Positions 22,779 to 31,813 are shown, counted from the stretch's first letter. The stretch: 31,813 nt of DNA from an uncultured Campylobacter sp. (GCA_934728065.1 CAKVDW010000017.1:1-31813), one strand, 5' to 3'. The notes: generated from the letters alone by a model not told the origin. Numbers and translations: made by a program.

Positions 22779-23509
22779 TCAAAAACACTCAGTTTTTCTA
22801 AAAACTGCTTTGTTCTGTTGTGTTTGGGCTTGGTGAAAAATAAGGCGGTTTGATTTTCCTCTAAAACCTCGCCCTCACTCATAAAAATCACCCTATCCGC
22901 CACAGCCTTAGCGAATTTAAGCTCGTGAGTAACAATGAGCATAGTTTTGTTTTTAATGTTTTTTATGACCTCTAAAACCTCGCCCACAAGTTCAGGGTCA
23001 AGGGCTGAAGTAGGCTCATCAAAGAGCATTATGCTTGGATTACAGGCTAAAGCCCTTGCTATACCTACCCTTTGAGCCTGTCCCCCACTTAACTCAAAGG
23101 CGTAAGAATGAGCCTTATCCTTAAGCCCTACCCTGCTTAAATGCTCAAATGCAAGTTCAAAGGCTTGTTTTTTAGGCATTTTCTTAACCACTATCAAGGC
23201 TTCGGCTATGTTTTCAAGGGCGTTTTTGTTGATGAAAAGATTGTGGTGTTGAAAGACCATAGCTGATTTTGACCTTAAAGCCAAAGCCTCTTTAGCGCTA
23301 AAATGGGCATAATCAAGTTTTAACTCATCGATGATGATTTGCCCTTTTTGAGGGGTTTCAAGCAGGTTGATACTGCGTAAAAGCGTGCTTTTGCCCGCTC
23401 CACTTGGTCCTATGATGGCGATGATTTGATTATCTTTTATCTCAAGGTTAATGTCCTTTAAAATGACCTTTGAGTCAAAGTTTTTATTTAAATTTGAAAT
23501 TTTAAGCAT
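22775..23509 (-). CDS. Polar amino-acid ABC transporter ATP-binding protein
   Basis: The 244-residue GlnQ/HisP-type ATPase has Walker A GPSGAGKST (34-42), Q-loop VFQHHNLF, signature LSGGQAQRVGIARALA, Walker B IMLFDEPTSALDPE and the H-loop VTHE. The start is set at ATG 23509, with AGGAAAG ahead, overlapping the permease stop by 8 bases. An upstream in-frame start at 23542 would add 11 residues and overlap the permease far more. It is the last gene of a binding protein-permease-ATPase operon. The substrate is probably a polar amino acid such as cystine; it is not fixed by the sequence. Confidence 0.92.
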   Translation of the reverse strand: MLKISNLNKNFDSKVILKDINLEIKDNQIIAIIGPSGAGKSTLLRSINLLETPQKGQIIIDELKLDYAHFSAKEALALRSKSAMVFQHHNLFINKNALENIAEALIVVKKMPKKQAFELAFEHLSRVGLKDKAHSYAFELSGGQAQRVGIARALACNPSIMLFDEPTSALDPELVGEVLEVIKNIKNKTMLIVTHELKFAKAVADRVIFMSEGEVLEENQTALFFTKPKHNRTKQFLEKLSVFD

Positions 23510-24194
23510 AGTCTTTCCTAAATTTTTTAAGCCTTTCTTCAATCCTAAAAAACACCCATTCCAAAAACACGCACAAAGCCCAATACATAAGTGCTGCCAT
23601 TAAATACACCTCTAAAAATTTAGAGCTTCTGCCTGATTCAATGTCTGCTAAGCCCATAAGTTCTGGCACGGTGATGATAGAGGCTAAAGAAGTGTTTTTA
23701 ACCACCATTATGAAAAAGTTGAGTAAATTTGGCAAGGTTATCATAAAGGCTTGTGGCAAGATGATTCTTCTTAAAGCTTGAATATGAGTCATACCCACAG
23801 AAAAAGCGGCTTCTTTTTGTCCCTTATCCACAGCCAAAAGTGCTGAACGCATAATCTCAGCCAAATACGCGCTTGAATTTAAAGAAAAAATCACCAAGGC
23901 ATAATAAATAGCATCAATTAAAGCAAAGTCAAGCTCAAAGCCCCAAGATTTAAGAAAGATAGGAATTCCATAATAAAACATAAAAAGCTGAACCAAAAGC
24001 GGTGTTCCTCTAAAAAAGGAGATATACACCACCACTAAAGGATAAAGCAAGGGCAGTTTGTAAAGCTTTATAAAAGCAAGTCCTAAACCAAGAATTAGCC
24101 CCACACCAAAGGAAAAACAAGCAATGAACAAGGTCATAGGAAGAGCGGGGGCTAAATTTATAGCACTTTGTAAAAAATATTCAAAATCAAACAT
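23502..24194 (-). CDS. Polar amino-acid ABC transporter permease
   Basis: The 230-residue HisM/GlnP-type permease has the conserved SFFRGTPLLVQLFMFYYGIP segment and the EAA coupling loop (GQKEAAFSVGMTHIQALRRIILPQA), with four to five membrane helices. Permeases of this family usually act as homodimers when only one is encoded, as here. It starts 22 bases after the intact binding protein and overlaps the ATPase. Confidence 0.93.
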   Translation of the reverse strand: MFDFEYFLQSAINLAPALPMTLFIACFSFGVGLILGLGLAFIKLYKLPLLYPLVVVYISFFRGTPLLVQLFMFYYGIPIFLKSWGFELDFALIDAIYYALVIFSLNSSAYLAEIMRSALLAVDKGQKEAAFSVGMTHIQALRRIILPQAFMITLPNLLNFFIMVVKNTSLASIITVPELMGLADIESGRSSKFLEVYLMAALMYWALCVFLEWVFFRIEERLKKFRKDYA

Positions 24195-24216
24195 CAGCTT
24201 ACAAACTCTTTAAAAC

Positions 24217-24993
24217 TCATTGTATCTTATCAAATTCTTTTTGAATGGCTTGAGCATAATCATCGCCAAAATACTGCTTGATGAGTGCTATAACCTTGCC
24301 ATCTTGTATAGCCTTTTTCAAAGCCTTATCAAATTCATCAGCCAAATCCTTTGAATCCTTTCTAAAGATTAAAAACACGGGCGTTTCTTCAAGATAAATT
24401 TGAGTTGGGTTGATTTTCACATTTTGAGCCTTTGCATAATCAAGCGCGGCAATGGGGTCATTAACCATAGCTTGAACCCTGCCATTAGCTAAATCCGCCA
24501 CCAAAGCAGGAGAGCTTTTGTAATATATGATTTCATAATTTAGCTCTTTATGGGTTTTAGCGTGATTTTCAAGGTTTTTGGCGTGGTTTGAACCCACTGT
24601 TACGCCTATTTTGCCATTTTTAAGCTCATCAAAAGAACTTATGTTTTTGTTTGCCCCTGATATTAAGGCACTTATGCCGTAAAAATAAGGATATTTTGAA
24701 AAGAGGTATTTTTCCTCTCTTTCTTTGCTTTTAGTTATTTGATTAGCGATAACATCAAATTTAGCACTGTCAAGCCCTGAAAATATGGCGTTCCAAGTTA
24801 CAGAAACAAAATTTGCTTCAGCATTTGGTATGTAGCTTACAACAAGCCTTACAAGCTCGTTATCAAAGCCTGTTGCGTTGCCGTTTTTATCTATATAAGC
24901 AAAGGGCTTGTAAGCGTTTTCACTGCCTATGTTAATGCCTTTTGCGTAGCTTAAGGCTAGGCTTAAAAACAGAAAAAGAACTAATTTTTTCAT
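24217..24993 (-). CDS. Amino-acid ABC transporter, periplasmic binding protein
   Basis: This 258-residue family 3 solute-binding protein has a signal peptide (MKKLVLFLFLSLALSYAKG). The family signature GSENAYKPFAYIDKNGNATGFDNEL at 23-47 has the ligand-contacting aromatic and the GFD motif, followed by the QITKSKEREEKYLFS lobe and VTVGSNHAKNL. It is the second of two related binding proteins in tandem and overlaps the first by 4 bases. Ligand likely an amino acid of the cystine/polar group. Confidence 0.92.
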   Translation of the reverse strand: MKKLVLFLFLSLALSYAKGINIGSENAYKPFAYIDKNGNATGFDNELVRLVVSYIPNAEANFVSVTWNAIFSGLDSAKFDVIANQITKSKEREEKYLFSKYPYFYGISALISGANKNISSFDELKNGKIGVTVGSNHAKNLENHAKTHKELNYEIIYYKSSPALVADLANGRVQAMVNDPIAALDYAKAQNVKINPTQIYLEETPVFLIFRKDSKDLADEFDKALKKAIQDGKVIALIKQYFGDDYAQAIQKEFDKIQ

Positions 24994-25728
24994 TTTTTAT
25001 CCTTTTCAAGTTGAGTGTAATCAACGCCAAAGTATTTAAGTGAAAGCTCTTTGAGCTTGCCACTTTTTCTTGCCCTATCCAAAGCCCTTGAAATTTTATC
25101 CTTTAAGGCGGTGTTGTCTTTAGCAAAGACAAAAAAGACTGAGGTTTTTTGTAAATTTAAATCAGTGATTTTGATATTTACGCCTTGAGCCTTAGCATAA
25201 TCAAGCGCAACGATAGGATTATCAAGCAATGCGTCAATTTGTTTATTTGCAAGAGCAAGCAACTGTGAGCCATAGTTTTTAAAATAAATGATTTTTACCT
25301 TTAAATGCTTGTTTTGTTGCGCCCACTGTTCTATGCGTAAGGCTTGATTTGAGCCGACAACAGCACCGATTTTTTTGCCCACTAACTCATCAAATGATGA
25401 AATTTTTGAGTTTTCATTTACAATGAAATTAAGCAAGACATTAAAATAAGGCGTATCAGAAAAGATATATTTTTCCTCTCTTTCCTTTGTTTTGGCAATT
25501 TGATGAGCAAGCATTGTGAATTTACCGCCATCAAGCCCTACAAACAAAGCTGTAAAAGGCAAAGGGTTAAAATGAAATTCAAGGCTCTTGTCATAAGTGC
25601 TTAAAAGTTTTAAAAGCTCTATATCAAAGCCCACAGCCTCGCCATTTTTACTCACATATGCCAACTTCTATAAGTTCAGCCCTTAAAAAAGCCACGCACG
25701 CTAAAATGCAAAAAAGTAATTTTTTCAT
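24990..25728 (-). pseudogene. Second amino-acid binding protein, disrupted near its N-terminus
   Basis: ATG 25728 with AAGGATAAAAG ahead opens a signal peptide and mature start (MKKLLFCILACVAFLRAELI, then EVGICE) that stops at TAA 25648. The rest of a family 3 binding protein continues in another frame from about 25661 (AYVSKNGEAVGFDIELL) to 24990. Compared with the intact neighbour, the nine or so residues between VGI and AYV (GSENAYKPF in the neighbour) are missing. An internal deletion of a non-multiple of three therefore joined the two frames. The 224-residue downstream frame has no signal peptide and no fair ribosome site. The two proteins are paralogues (shared KEREEKY-FS, GSN-A). A sequencing error is less likely than a real deletion because sequence is lacking, not just shifted. 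Confidence 0.8.
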
Positions 25729-25757
25729 CTTTTATCCTTTAAAAATTTAATGATATG

Positions 25758-25763
25758 ATTATA
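25758..25763 (-). promoter_or_regulatory. -10 box of the amino-acid transporter operon
   Basis: The minus strand reads AAGTTATAATCAT, a perfect TATAAT about 30 bases before the start of the broken binding-protein gene. The operon is therefore still likely transcribed. Confidence 0.65.
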
Positions 25764-25834
25764 ACTTAAATTCATTACATTTTAAAAAATGCTTTTTAAG
25801 CTCAAGCTTTAATCTTTATTTATCAAATAAATGC

Positions 25835-25840
25835 TACAAT
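25835..25840 (+). promoter_or_regulatory. -10 box of dapB-purF
   Basis: GCTACAAT, a near-consensus extended -10, lies 27 bases before the dapB ATG. Confidence 0.6.
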
Positions 25841-25867
25841 TTTAACACTCATACAAAAAGGTGATTT

Positions 25868-26596
25868 ATGTTAGAAATAGGCATTTGCGGTGCAAAAGGA
25901 CGAATGGGACAAGAAATAGAGCTTTGCTTAAAACAAGATGAACAAGCAAAGCTAGGGTATAGCTTTGATAGGAATGAAAATTTAAACAAGCTGTTTGAAA
26001 ACTCAAGCGTAATTATTGATTTTTCGGCTTTAAGCGCGACAAAGGCTTTGCTTGACTTTGCGCTTAATGCTCCAAAACCCCTTGTCATCGGCACGACAGG
26101 GCTTGATGAAAGCACTTATGCACTCATCAAAAAGGCGAGTGAAAAAATGCCCGTCTTTTACGCGACAAATATGTCATTAGGCGTTGCGGTGCTCAATTTA
26201 CTTGCAAAGCAAGCTGCTACCATACTCAAGGGCTTTGACATAGAGCTAGTAGAAATGCACCACCGCCACAAAAAAGACGCCCCAAGTGGCACAGCGATGA
26301 CGCTAGCTCAAACCCTTGCCAAAGCGCGAAATTTAGACTTAAACAAGGTGAGAGTAAGCGGCAGAGACGGGCTTATAGGCGAGCGGGGCAAAGATGAAAT
26401 TGCCGTGATGAGCCTAAGGGGCGGGGATATAGTCGGCAAACACACGGTAGGCTTTTACGAAAATGGCGAGTTTTTGGAGCTTTCACACACCGCTACTTCA
26501 CGCACTACCTTTGCCAAAGGGGCTGTAACTGTTGCCAAATGGCTTGTGAGCCAAAAAAATGGGCTTTATAGTATGAATGACTTTTTAGGAATGTGA
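25868..26596 (+). CDS. dapB: 4-hydroxy-tetrahydrodipicolinate reductase
   Basis: The 242-residue enzyme reduces hydroxy-tetrahydrodipicolinate in the lysine/diaminopimelate pathway. The NAD(P)-binding loop [10 protein letters not shown] is at 5-14. GTTGLD is at 75-80. The catalytic segment [13 protein letters not shown] has His131 and Lys135 in the positions of E. coli His159 and Lys163. It is slightly short for the family but complete. ATG 25868 follows AAAAAGGTG. purF begins one base after its stop, the same pairing as in C. jejuni. Confidence 0.96.
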   Translation: MLEIGICGAKGRMGQEIELCLKQDEQAKLGYSFDRNENLNKLFENSSVIIDFSALSATKALLDFALNAPKPLVIGTTGLDESTYALIKKASEKMPVFYATNMSLGVAVLNLLAKQAATILKGFDIELVEMHHRHKKDAPSGTAMTLAQTLAKARNLDLNKVRVSGRDGLIGERGKDEIAVMSLRGGDIVGKHTVGFYENGEFLELSHTATSRTTFAKGAVTVAKWLVSQKNGLYSMNDFLGM

Positions 26597-26597
26597 A

Positions 26598-27953
26598 ATG
26601 TGCGCTGTTGTGGGAGTTATAAATTCAAGCAGGGCAAGTGCTTACGCCTACTACGCGCTTTTTGCTATGCAGCACCGCGGACAAGAAGCAAGCGGCATAA
26701 GCGTGAGTGATGGCGATAAAATCACCACTTTAAAGGGCAAGGGCGAAGTAAATCAAGTTTTTAGCGACTTAAAAGCCTTGCAAGAGCTAAACGGCGAGCT
26801 TGCCATAGGGCATAACCGCTACTCAACCGCTGGGGGTGCGAGTTTAAGCGACTCTCAACCTATCTTTGCCACTTGTGCTTTGGGCGACATAGCCTTAGCG
26901 CACAATGGAAATTTGGTAAATAAAGACGAAATTCGCCAAAAACTCATCGCTGAGGGGGCTATTTTTCGCTCAAATATGGACACGGAAAATGTCATTCACT
27001 TAATCGCTAAAAGCAAGCAAAACACGCTTAAAGAAAGGCTCATAGAAAGCCTTAAAGACTGCGTTGGGGCTTATTGCTTTGTAATGGCGAGTAAAAATCA
27101 GCTCTTCATCGTGCGCGATAGATTTGGCGTCAGACCATTGTCTTTGGGGCGTTTGAAAGACGGAGGCTACATAGTAGCGAGTGAAAGCTGTGCTTTTGAC
27201 TTAATCGAGGCTGAATTTATCCGCGACATAAAGGCGGGCGAAATGCTTATTTTCACGCAAGGCGAGGACAAATTTGAAAGTATTATGCTCTTTGAAAGCC
27301 AAGCACCACGCATTTGCGCCTTTGAGTATATTTATTTTGCGCGCCCTGATAGCATTATCGAGGGCAAGAGCGTGTATGAAGTGCGGAAAAAAATGGGCGA
27401 AATTTTAGCGCGAAAATTTAAATCAAACCCTAAATTTAAGGCTGATTTTGTAGTCGGCGTGCCAGATAGTGGGGTGAGCGCCGCACTTGGCTTTGCAAAT
27501 GCGCTTGGTATCCCGCTTGAAATGGCTATCGTGCGTAATCACTATGTCGGGCGCACCTTCATTGAACCCACGCAAGAGCTTAGGAATTTAAAGGTAAAAT
27601 TAAAGCTCAATCCTATGAGCAAGGTGCTTGCGGGCAAAGAGATTGTCGTGGTTGATGACAGCATAGTGCGTGGCACAACTTCTAAAAAAATCATCTCCCT
27701 TTTACGCAACGCAGGAGCGCGTAAAATCCACTTTGCAGTGGCTTGCCCTGAGATAAAATTCCCAGATATTTACGGCATTGACACGCCAACCTTTGAAGAG
27801 CTTATCAGCGCGAACAAAAGTGCAAGCGAGGTTTGCGAGTATATCGGTGCTGATAGTTTGAGCTTTTTAAGTATAGATGAGCTTAAAGAAAGCATAGGCA
27901 AAGAGCGCGAATACTCACTGATAAGCTTTGACGGGGATTATTTCATTCATTAA
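26598..27953 (+). CDS. purF: Amidophosphoribosyltransferase
   Basis: The 451-residue enzyme catalyses the first step of purine synthesis. The N-terminal MCAVVGVI exposes Cys2 as nucleophile once Met is removed, with no propeptide. Glutaminase-domain motifs include AMQHRGQEASGI, GHNRYST and HNGNL. The phosphoribosyl site is VVVDDSIVRGTT. The Cys of ICAFEYIYFARPDS matches one iron-sulfur ligand of the Bacillus-type enzyme, but the C-terminal CxxC pair of that type is missing, so a cluster is doubtful. It is translated right behind dapB. Confidence 0.96.
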   Translation: MCAVVGVINSSRASAYAYYALFAMQHRGQEASGISVSDGDKITTLKGKGEVNQVFSDLKALQELNGELAIGHNRYSTAGGASLSDSQPIFATCALGDIALAHNGNLVNKDEIRQKLIAEGAIFRSNMDTENVIHLIAKSKQNTLKERLIESLKDCVGAYCFVMASKNQLFIVRDRFGVRPLSLGRLKDGGYIVASESCAFDLIEAEFIRDIKAGEMLIFTQGEDKFESIMLFESQAPRICAFEYIYFARPDSIIEGKSVYEVRKKMGEILARKFKSNPKFKADFVVGVPDSGVSAALGFANALGIPLEMAIVRNHYVGRTFIEPTQELRNLKVKLKLNPMSKVLAGKEIVVVDDSIVRGTTSKKIISLLRNAGARKIHFAVACPEIKFPDIYGIDTPTFEELISANKSASEVCEYIGADSLSFLSIDELKESIGKEREYSLISFDGDYFIH

Positions 27954-27959
27954 AACTTA

Positions 27960-27972
27960 CCCCCCCCCCCCC
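27960..27972. repeat. Intergenic poly-C tract (C13)
   Basis: Thirteen consecutive C, six bases after the purF stop and about 50 bases before the -10 of the first chemoreceptor. No frame runs through it on either strand, so any effect would be on transcription or RNA. Confidence 0.9.
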
Positions 27973-28021
27973 ATTTATCAAATTTTTCTAAAATTTTTTT
28001 CAATTTGAACGATTTTTAAGA

Positions 28022-28027
28022 TATAAT
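28022..28027 (+). promoter_or_regulatory. -10 box of the first tandem chemoreceptor
   Basis: AAGATATAATTTT contains TATAAT after a T-rich stretch, 45 bases before the ATG at 28073. Confidence 0.65.
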
Positions 28028-28072
28028 TTTAAGACATAATAAAATTCTAAAATTAAACAAAAAAGGATAACA

Positions 28073-30145
28073 ATGTTTTCTAAAATGACACTTGGTGCAA
28101 AGATAAGCACTTCTCTTTCTATCATTTTCATCGTTCTTTTTGCGATTATGGTGGTAACTTTGACTAATATTTCAAAGAGCATTCAGTTGCAAGAAGCCGA
28201 TAAATTGCTTGATAATGCCTCAAGCCGAATGGCAAATGCCGCAGAATACTTTACACAAGAAGTCATTGTTTCCTTAGATATACTCAAAAATAATGTTCAA
28301 AAATACATTGAAACCGATGCAAGTCGCGAAAGAGACCTTTTAGAACAGCTTGAAGTTTCTTTACTTGCTAATGAATACGGCACTTACGCTTATGTTTATG
28401 TTAAAAATCCAAACCTTGTTGCCGAAACAGTTTCAACTCAAAACAAGCTCCCAAATGGCGAATTTTTAGCCATTATGAAACAAAATGGGGGCAAGGCTGT
28501 GAAAATGAACGCCACCACAAAGGTTTTAGAATTGCCATCCTTTAAAAAAGCCATTGAGGAGGCTAAACCCATAGCAGGACAGCCTGTGCATGTGGATTTA
28601 GGCGATGGCGATAATCTTGGCTTTTTCGTTGTTTATCCCCTTTTTGATAAAAGCAAAAAAGTGGTTGGAGCTGTTGGAATTTTCATCGATATAAGAGAAT
28701 TAGGCGGCTTTATCTTGTCTGATAAATACTCAGTTTTTGAAAAAGATTATAGAATTTTAATCTCCAGCAATGGTAATATCGTAGTTCATCCTAATGAAAG
28801 CCTCATCACAAAGCATTTAAAAGAAATTAACCCTGATGCTTCTGCTGATGTGATTTTACAAAATATAGCCAACAAAAAAGACGGCAATTTTGAGTATGTC
28901 AATGTAAGAGGCGAAAAAAGCTTTGCTGGATTGACAAATTTCAACATAGGCAGTGCTGGATATTTAAGCGTTTTGCTTATCGCCCCGCAAGATTCTATCT
29001 TTGCACCTGTAAATAACTTAAGAAATACCATCATCGTTTGCGCCATTATCTTTTTACTTGTGGTTACTGTTTTTGTCTTTTTCTACATCAAATCCCAAGT
29101 TATCACAAGGGTTAAGAATATCTCAAACCAGCTTTTTGCCTTTTTTGACTATCTTAACTATAAAACAAAAACACCGCCTAAAGTCTTGCCTCCAAGAGCC
29201 TTAGATGAGTTAGGCGAAATGGCAGCAGCCATTAATGACAACATAAAAGCTACTGAACAAAGTTTAGATAAGGACACAAAGCTAGTCCAAGAATCCCTTG
29301 AAGTCATCAACCACACAAGAGGCGGCTATGCAAACAAAAGAATCACCCTTGATGGCTCAAATCCAAGACTCAACGCACTTAAAGACTCGGTAAATCAGCT
29401 CATAGAGCTTATCGCTAATGGCATAGGAAAGGATTTGCCAGAACTTAACCGCGTTTTTGACAGCTTCACCAAACTAGACTTTAGCACTAAAGTGGCTAAT
29501 GCTTCAGGCAGGGTTGAACTTATAACCAACACCTTAGGCGATGAAATAGTAAAAATGCTTAAAACTTCAGCTGAATTTGCTGATTCTTTAGGCGATGAGA
29601 GCGAAAAACTCCAAACAGCTGTGCAAACCCTTAAAGAGTCCTCAAATTCACAGGCTCGTGCGCTTGAAGAAACCGCAGCAGCACTTGAAGAAATCACCTC
29701 ATCAATGCAAAATGTTTCTACTAAAACAACAGAGGTTATCACTCAAAGTGAGGAGATTAAAAATGTAACAGGTATCATAGGAGATATAGCTGACCAAATT
29801 AATCTTCTTGCACTTAATGCCGCCATTGAAGCAGCAAGAGCTGGAGAACACGGAAGAGGCTTTGCTGTGGTTGCTGATGAGGTAAGAAAACTTGCTGAAA
29901 GAACTCAAAAGTCTTTGAGTGAAATAGAAGCAAATACAAACTTACTCGTTCAAAGCATTAATGATATGGCTGAAAGCATCAAAGAACAAACTGCTGGTAT
30001 CACTCAAATCAATGATTCAGTATCTCAAATAGAAACTTCAACCCAAGATAATGTTAAAATCGCTAATGATTCTTACACCGTTTCTAAAAATATTGATGAT
30101 ATAGCCCAAAAAATACTTGAGGACACGAGGAAAAAGAAATTCTAG
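28073..30145 (+). CDS. Methyl-accepting chemotaxis protein (group A Tlp-like, Cache sensor)
   Basis: The 690-residue receptor has membrane helices at about 12-33 and 318-339 enclosing a periplasmic Cache-type domain of about 285 residues ([40 protein letters not shown]). The cytoplasmic part has a linker ([20 protein letters not shown]) and the signalling hairpin with tip [20 protein letters not shown] to VRKLAE (about 575-608). The end EDTRKKKF resembles the short C-terminal tail seen on C. jejuni Tlp2/3/4-type receptors. ATG 28073 follows AAAAAGGA. It is followed by a second receptor of the same type; their cytoplasmic halves are almost identical. Ligand unknown. Confidence 0.93.
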   Translation: MFSKMTLGAKISTSLSIIFIVLFAIMVVTLTNISKSIQLQEADKLLDNASSRMANAAEYFTQEVIVSLDILKNNVQKYIETDASRERDLLEQLEVSLLANEYGTYAYVYVKNPNLVAETVSTQNKLPNGEFLAIMKQNGGKAVKMNATTKVLELPSFKKAIEEAKPIAGQPVHVDLGDGDNLGFFVVYPLFDKSKKVVGAVGIFIDIRELGGFILSDKYSVFEKDYRILISSNGNIVVHPNESLITKHLKEINPDASADVILQNIANKKDGNFEYVNVRGEKSFAGLTNFNIGSAGYLSVLLIAPQDSIFAPVNNLRNTIIVCAIIFLLVVTVFVFFYIKSQVITRVKNISNQLFAFFDYLNYKTKTPPKVLPPRALDELGEMAAAINDNIKATEQSLDKDTKLVQESLEVINHTRGGYANKRITLDGSNPRLNALKDSVNQLIELIANGIGKDLPELNRVFDSFTKLDFSTKVANASGRVELITNTLGDEIVKMLKTSAEFADSLGDESEKLQTAVQTLKESSNSQARALEETAAALEEITSSMQNVSTKTTEVITQSEEIKNVTGIIGDIADQINLLALNAAIEAARAGEHGRGFAVVADEVRKLAERTQKSLSEIEANTNLLVQSINDMAESIKEQTAGITQINDSVSQIETSTQDNVKIANDSYTVSKNIDDIAQKILEDTRKKKF

Positions 30146-30174
30146 CTTTTTAAGTTTGATTTAAACTTAAAAAG
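30146..30174 (+). terminator. Hairpin between the tandem chemoreceptor genes
   Basis: CTTTTTAAGTTT and AAACTTAAAAAG form a perfect 12-base stem around a GATTT loop, starting on the base after the TAG stop. It is AT-rich and lacks a T-run behind it. It may be a weak terminator, an RNA-end stabiliser, or a symmetric operator. Confidence 0.5.
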
Positions 30175-30175
30175 T

Positions 30176-30181
30176 TATAAT
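30176..30181 (+). promoter_or_regulatory. -10 box of the second tandem chemoreceptor
   Basis: TATAAT directly behind the hairpin, 40 bases before ATG 30222. The hairpin arms therefore overlap the -35 region of this promoter. Confidence 0.65.
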
Positions 30182-30221
30182 ATTTGCTCACAAAAAATTC
30201 TAGTTTTTTTAAAGGAAAATT

Positions 30222-31813
30222 ATGCCTAGCGGTTCTCTTTCAAGCAAATTCATTGTTTATATCGTTTCTATTTTTGTCGTTATTGTCGGCGCGAGTGGTT
30301 TTTTAAACTACAAAAATACCTCATCAGAAGTTACCAAAATCTACAACTCCATTCAAAAAGGTGCATTGAGTGCTGGTTTTACAACTATAAATATCACAAT
30401 GAACACCGAAGGACAACAACATCTTAAGGCTATAAATGATAGAATTGCAAATTTTAACCCAAATGATGTAGCAGCTTACAGAAATGTTTTTGCCACTGTT
30501 GAAAGGGTTGTTAAATACCCATCAATTTATATCTTGTTTGAAAATGGCAAACTCATTATGCAGGACTTTGACCCAGATAATCCTAACCCAGCTCTTTCGC
30601 CAAATTACGACTATGAGGACCAAGACTTTCGCTCTCGTCCTTGGTATCAAGACACCAAAAATTCACTCAAACCCTTAGTTACGCCCACTTATGAAACAGC
30701 TGAGGGCATTTATAAGGGCAAAAAGGTTTCTACTATCACTTATCCTATCTTAAAAGACGGCAAATTCATCGCTGTTTTGGGTATAGATATTATTACTGAT
30801 GATTTTCAAAAAAGATTTGCGAATTTTGAAAGAGAAGAGTTGCCAAGTATGGACATCTTTATGACTGATAATTCTGGGCGAATTTTCTCTCACAAAGACC
30901 CCAAAGTCGTAGCTGAAACAAAGCCTTTTCCTGTGGAAAATGAACTTAAAGAAAGGCTAAAAATAGCCCCTGAGGGACAGTTTAACTATGTAGATAGAAA
31001 CGGACAAGAAAGAATAGGCTTTTACAAGCAATTTCCCTTTGGCTGGACTATGGTAGCAAGTGCTTTGGTGAGCGATTATACAAACGCTACAAATAAAAAC
31101 TTCATCTACAATGTCATCATATCCTTAGTGCTTATCGCTGTTGGAGCTTTCTTGCTCTTTTTTGTCTTTAAATCCCAAGTCATCACAAGGATTCACAACA
31201 TTTCAAACCAGCTTTTTGCCTTTTTTGACTATCTTAACCACAAGACAAAAATTCCACCAAAACCCTTACAACCAAAGGCTAATGACGAGCTAGGACAAAT
31301 GATGCTAGCCATTAATGAAAACATAAGAAACACTCAACAAAGTTTAGATAAGGACACAAAGCTAGTCCAAGAATCCCTTGAAGTCATCAACCACACAAAG
31401 GATGGACACGCCACAAAAAGAATCAGCCTTGACGGTGCAAATCCCCAACTTAACACCCTCAAAAAGTCTGTTAATGAGCTTTTAGACCTGCTTTCAACAG
31501 CCATAGGCAATGATTTAATAGAACTTAACCGCGTTTTTGATAGCTTTACTAAACTAGACTTTAGCACTAAAGTGGCTAATGCTTCAGGTAGGGTTGAACT
31601 TATAACCAACACCTTAGGCGATGAAATAGTAAAAATGCTTAAAACTTCGGCTGAATTTGCTGATTCTCTTAATAGTGAAAGCTCAAAATTAAGCGAGGCG
31701 GTAAAAGCCTTAACTGAATCTTCAAATTCTCAAGCACACTCACTTGAAGAAACCGCAGCAGCACTTGAGGAAATCACCTCATCAATGCAAAATGTTTCTA
31801 CTAAAACAACAGA
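30222..31813 (+). CDS. Methyl-accepting chemotaxis protein, second copy (cut by window edge)
   Basis: 530 residues are present and the frame is open at the right edge. The first membrane helix is at about 9-27. The periplasmic dCache domain (to about 292) carries RPWY at 139-142 and GIDI with Asp189, positions used by many amino-acid-binding dCache sensors. That makes an amino-acid or amine ligand possible, not shown. The second helix is at about 295-316, followed by the same [20 protein letters not shown] linker as the preceding receptor and a cytoplasmic domain nearly identical to it. The periplasmic domains are unrelated in sequence. ATG 30222 follows AAAGGA. The signalling tip lies beyond the window. 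Confidence 0.92.
   Translation, partial: MPSGSLSSKFIVYIVSIFVVIVGASGFLNYKNTSSEVTKIYNSIQKGALSAGFTTINITMNTEGQQHLKAINDRIANFNPNDVAAYRNVFATVERVVKYPSIYILFENGKLIMQDFDPDNPNPALSPNYDYEDQDFRSRPWYQDTKNSLKPLVTPTYETAEGIYKGKKVSTITYPILKDGKFIAVLGIDIITDDFQKRFANFEREELPSMDIFMTDNSGRIFSHKDPKVVAETKPFPVENELKERLKIAPEGQFNYVDRNGQERIGFYKQFPFGWTMVASALVSDYTNATNKNFIYNVIISLVLIAVGAFLLFFVFKSQVITRIHNISNQLFAFFDYLNHKTKIPPKPLQPKANDELGQMMLAINENIRNTQQSLDKDTKLVQESLEVINHTKDGHATKRISLDGANPQLNTLKKSVNELLDLLSTAIGNDLIELNRVFDSFTKLDFSTKVANASGRVELITNTLGDEIVKMLKTSAEFADSLNSESSKLSEAVKALTESSNSQAHSLEETAAALEEITSSMQNVSTKTT

Noticed and set aside
22775..22781. Terminator between convergent znuB and the amino-acid ABC ATPase
   Set aside because: The two stop codons overlap in CTAG; no stem with a T-run is visible there.
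29395..29742. 115-codon antisense frame inside the first tandem receptor
   Set aside because: It recurs at the same place in the second receptor gene only because the coding DNA is duplicated; it has no independent support.

Overview
The window is AT-rich, gene-dense chromosomal DNA of a Campylobacter species. Four things support this. The tmRNA tag reads ANNAKFAPAYAKIA, close to the C. jejuni tag. Pairs familiar from C. jejuni are present: a DccRS-type two-component system beside a hemerythrin gene, dapB-purF, and an Omp50-like porin with a small periplasmic protein and a DedA protein. flgE sits behind a sigma-54 promoter. Several long poly-G/C tracts of the kind used for phase variation occur. 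The gene order departs from C. jejuni in many places, so a relative (for instance the upsaliensis/helveticus group) is likelier than C. jejuni itself; that is inference.

Region 1 (1-5830, all minus strand) is a surface-glycan modification operon. In transcription order it holds a DegT-type sugar aminotransferase, an FkbM-type methyltransferase broken at a G9 tract (OFF), a second methyltransferase intact across a G10 tract (ON), a pentapeptide-repeat membrane protein and a family 2 glycosyltransferase cut by the left edge. A G11 tract lies just upstream of the aminotransferase.

Region 2 (5870-10200) carries tmRNA, half of a GtrA-like gene, and flgE. flgE is flanked by strand-asymmetric low-complexity DNA and by two copies, in opposite orientation, of a REP/BIME-like palindromic element. 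Both element copies carry arrays of a TTGTCATAC word spaced about 20 bp apart.

Region 3 (10200-14240, minus) is an envelope operon: Omp50-like porin, small periplasmic protein, a chemoreceptor, and DedA. It has an A16 tract in the leader and a G9 tract over the second ribosome binding site.

Region 4 (14275-17155) is a divergent dccRS / hemerythrin locus, with a ribbon-helix-helix protein after the hemerythrin and an inverted repeat in the shared promoter region.

Region 5 (17160-22780) is a zinc-uptake locus: znuA, a DUF1007-NicO fusion, znuC and znuB. It is split between znuC and znuB by an isochorismatase-family hydrolase and a two-gene toxin-antitoxin-like module with a GNAT acetyltransferase. 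This split locus is the most interesting accessory content in the window.

Region 6 (22775-25730, minus) is a polar amino-acid ABC transporter whose first binding-protein gene is broken. Region 7 (25868-31813, plus) holds dapB-purF, a C13 tract, and two tandem chemoreceptors whose cytoplasmic halves are almost identical in DNA; the second runs off the right edge.
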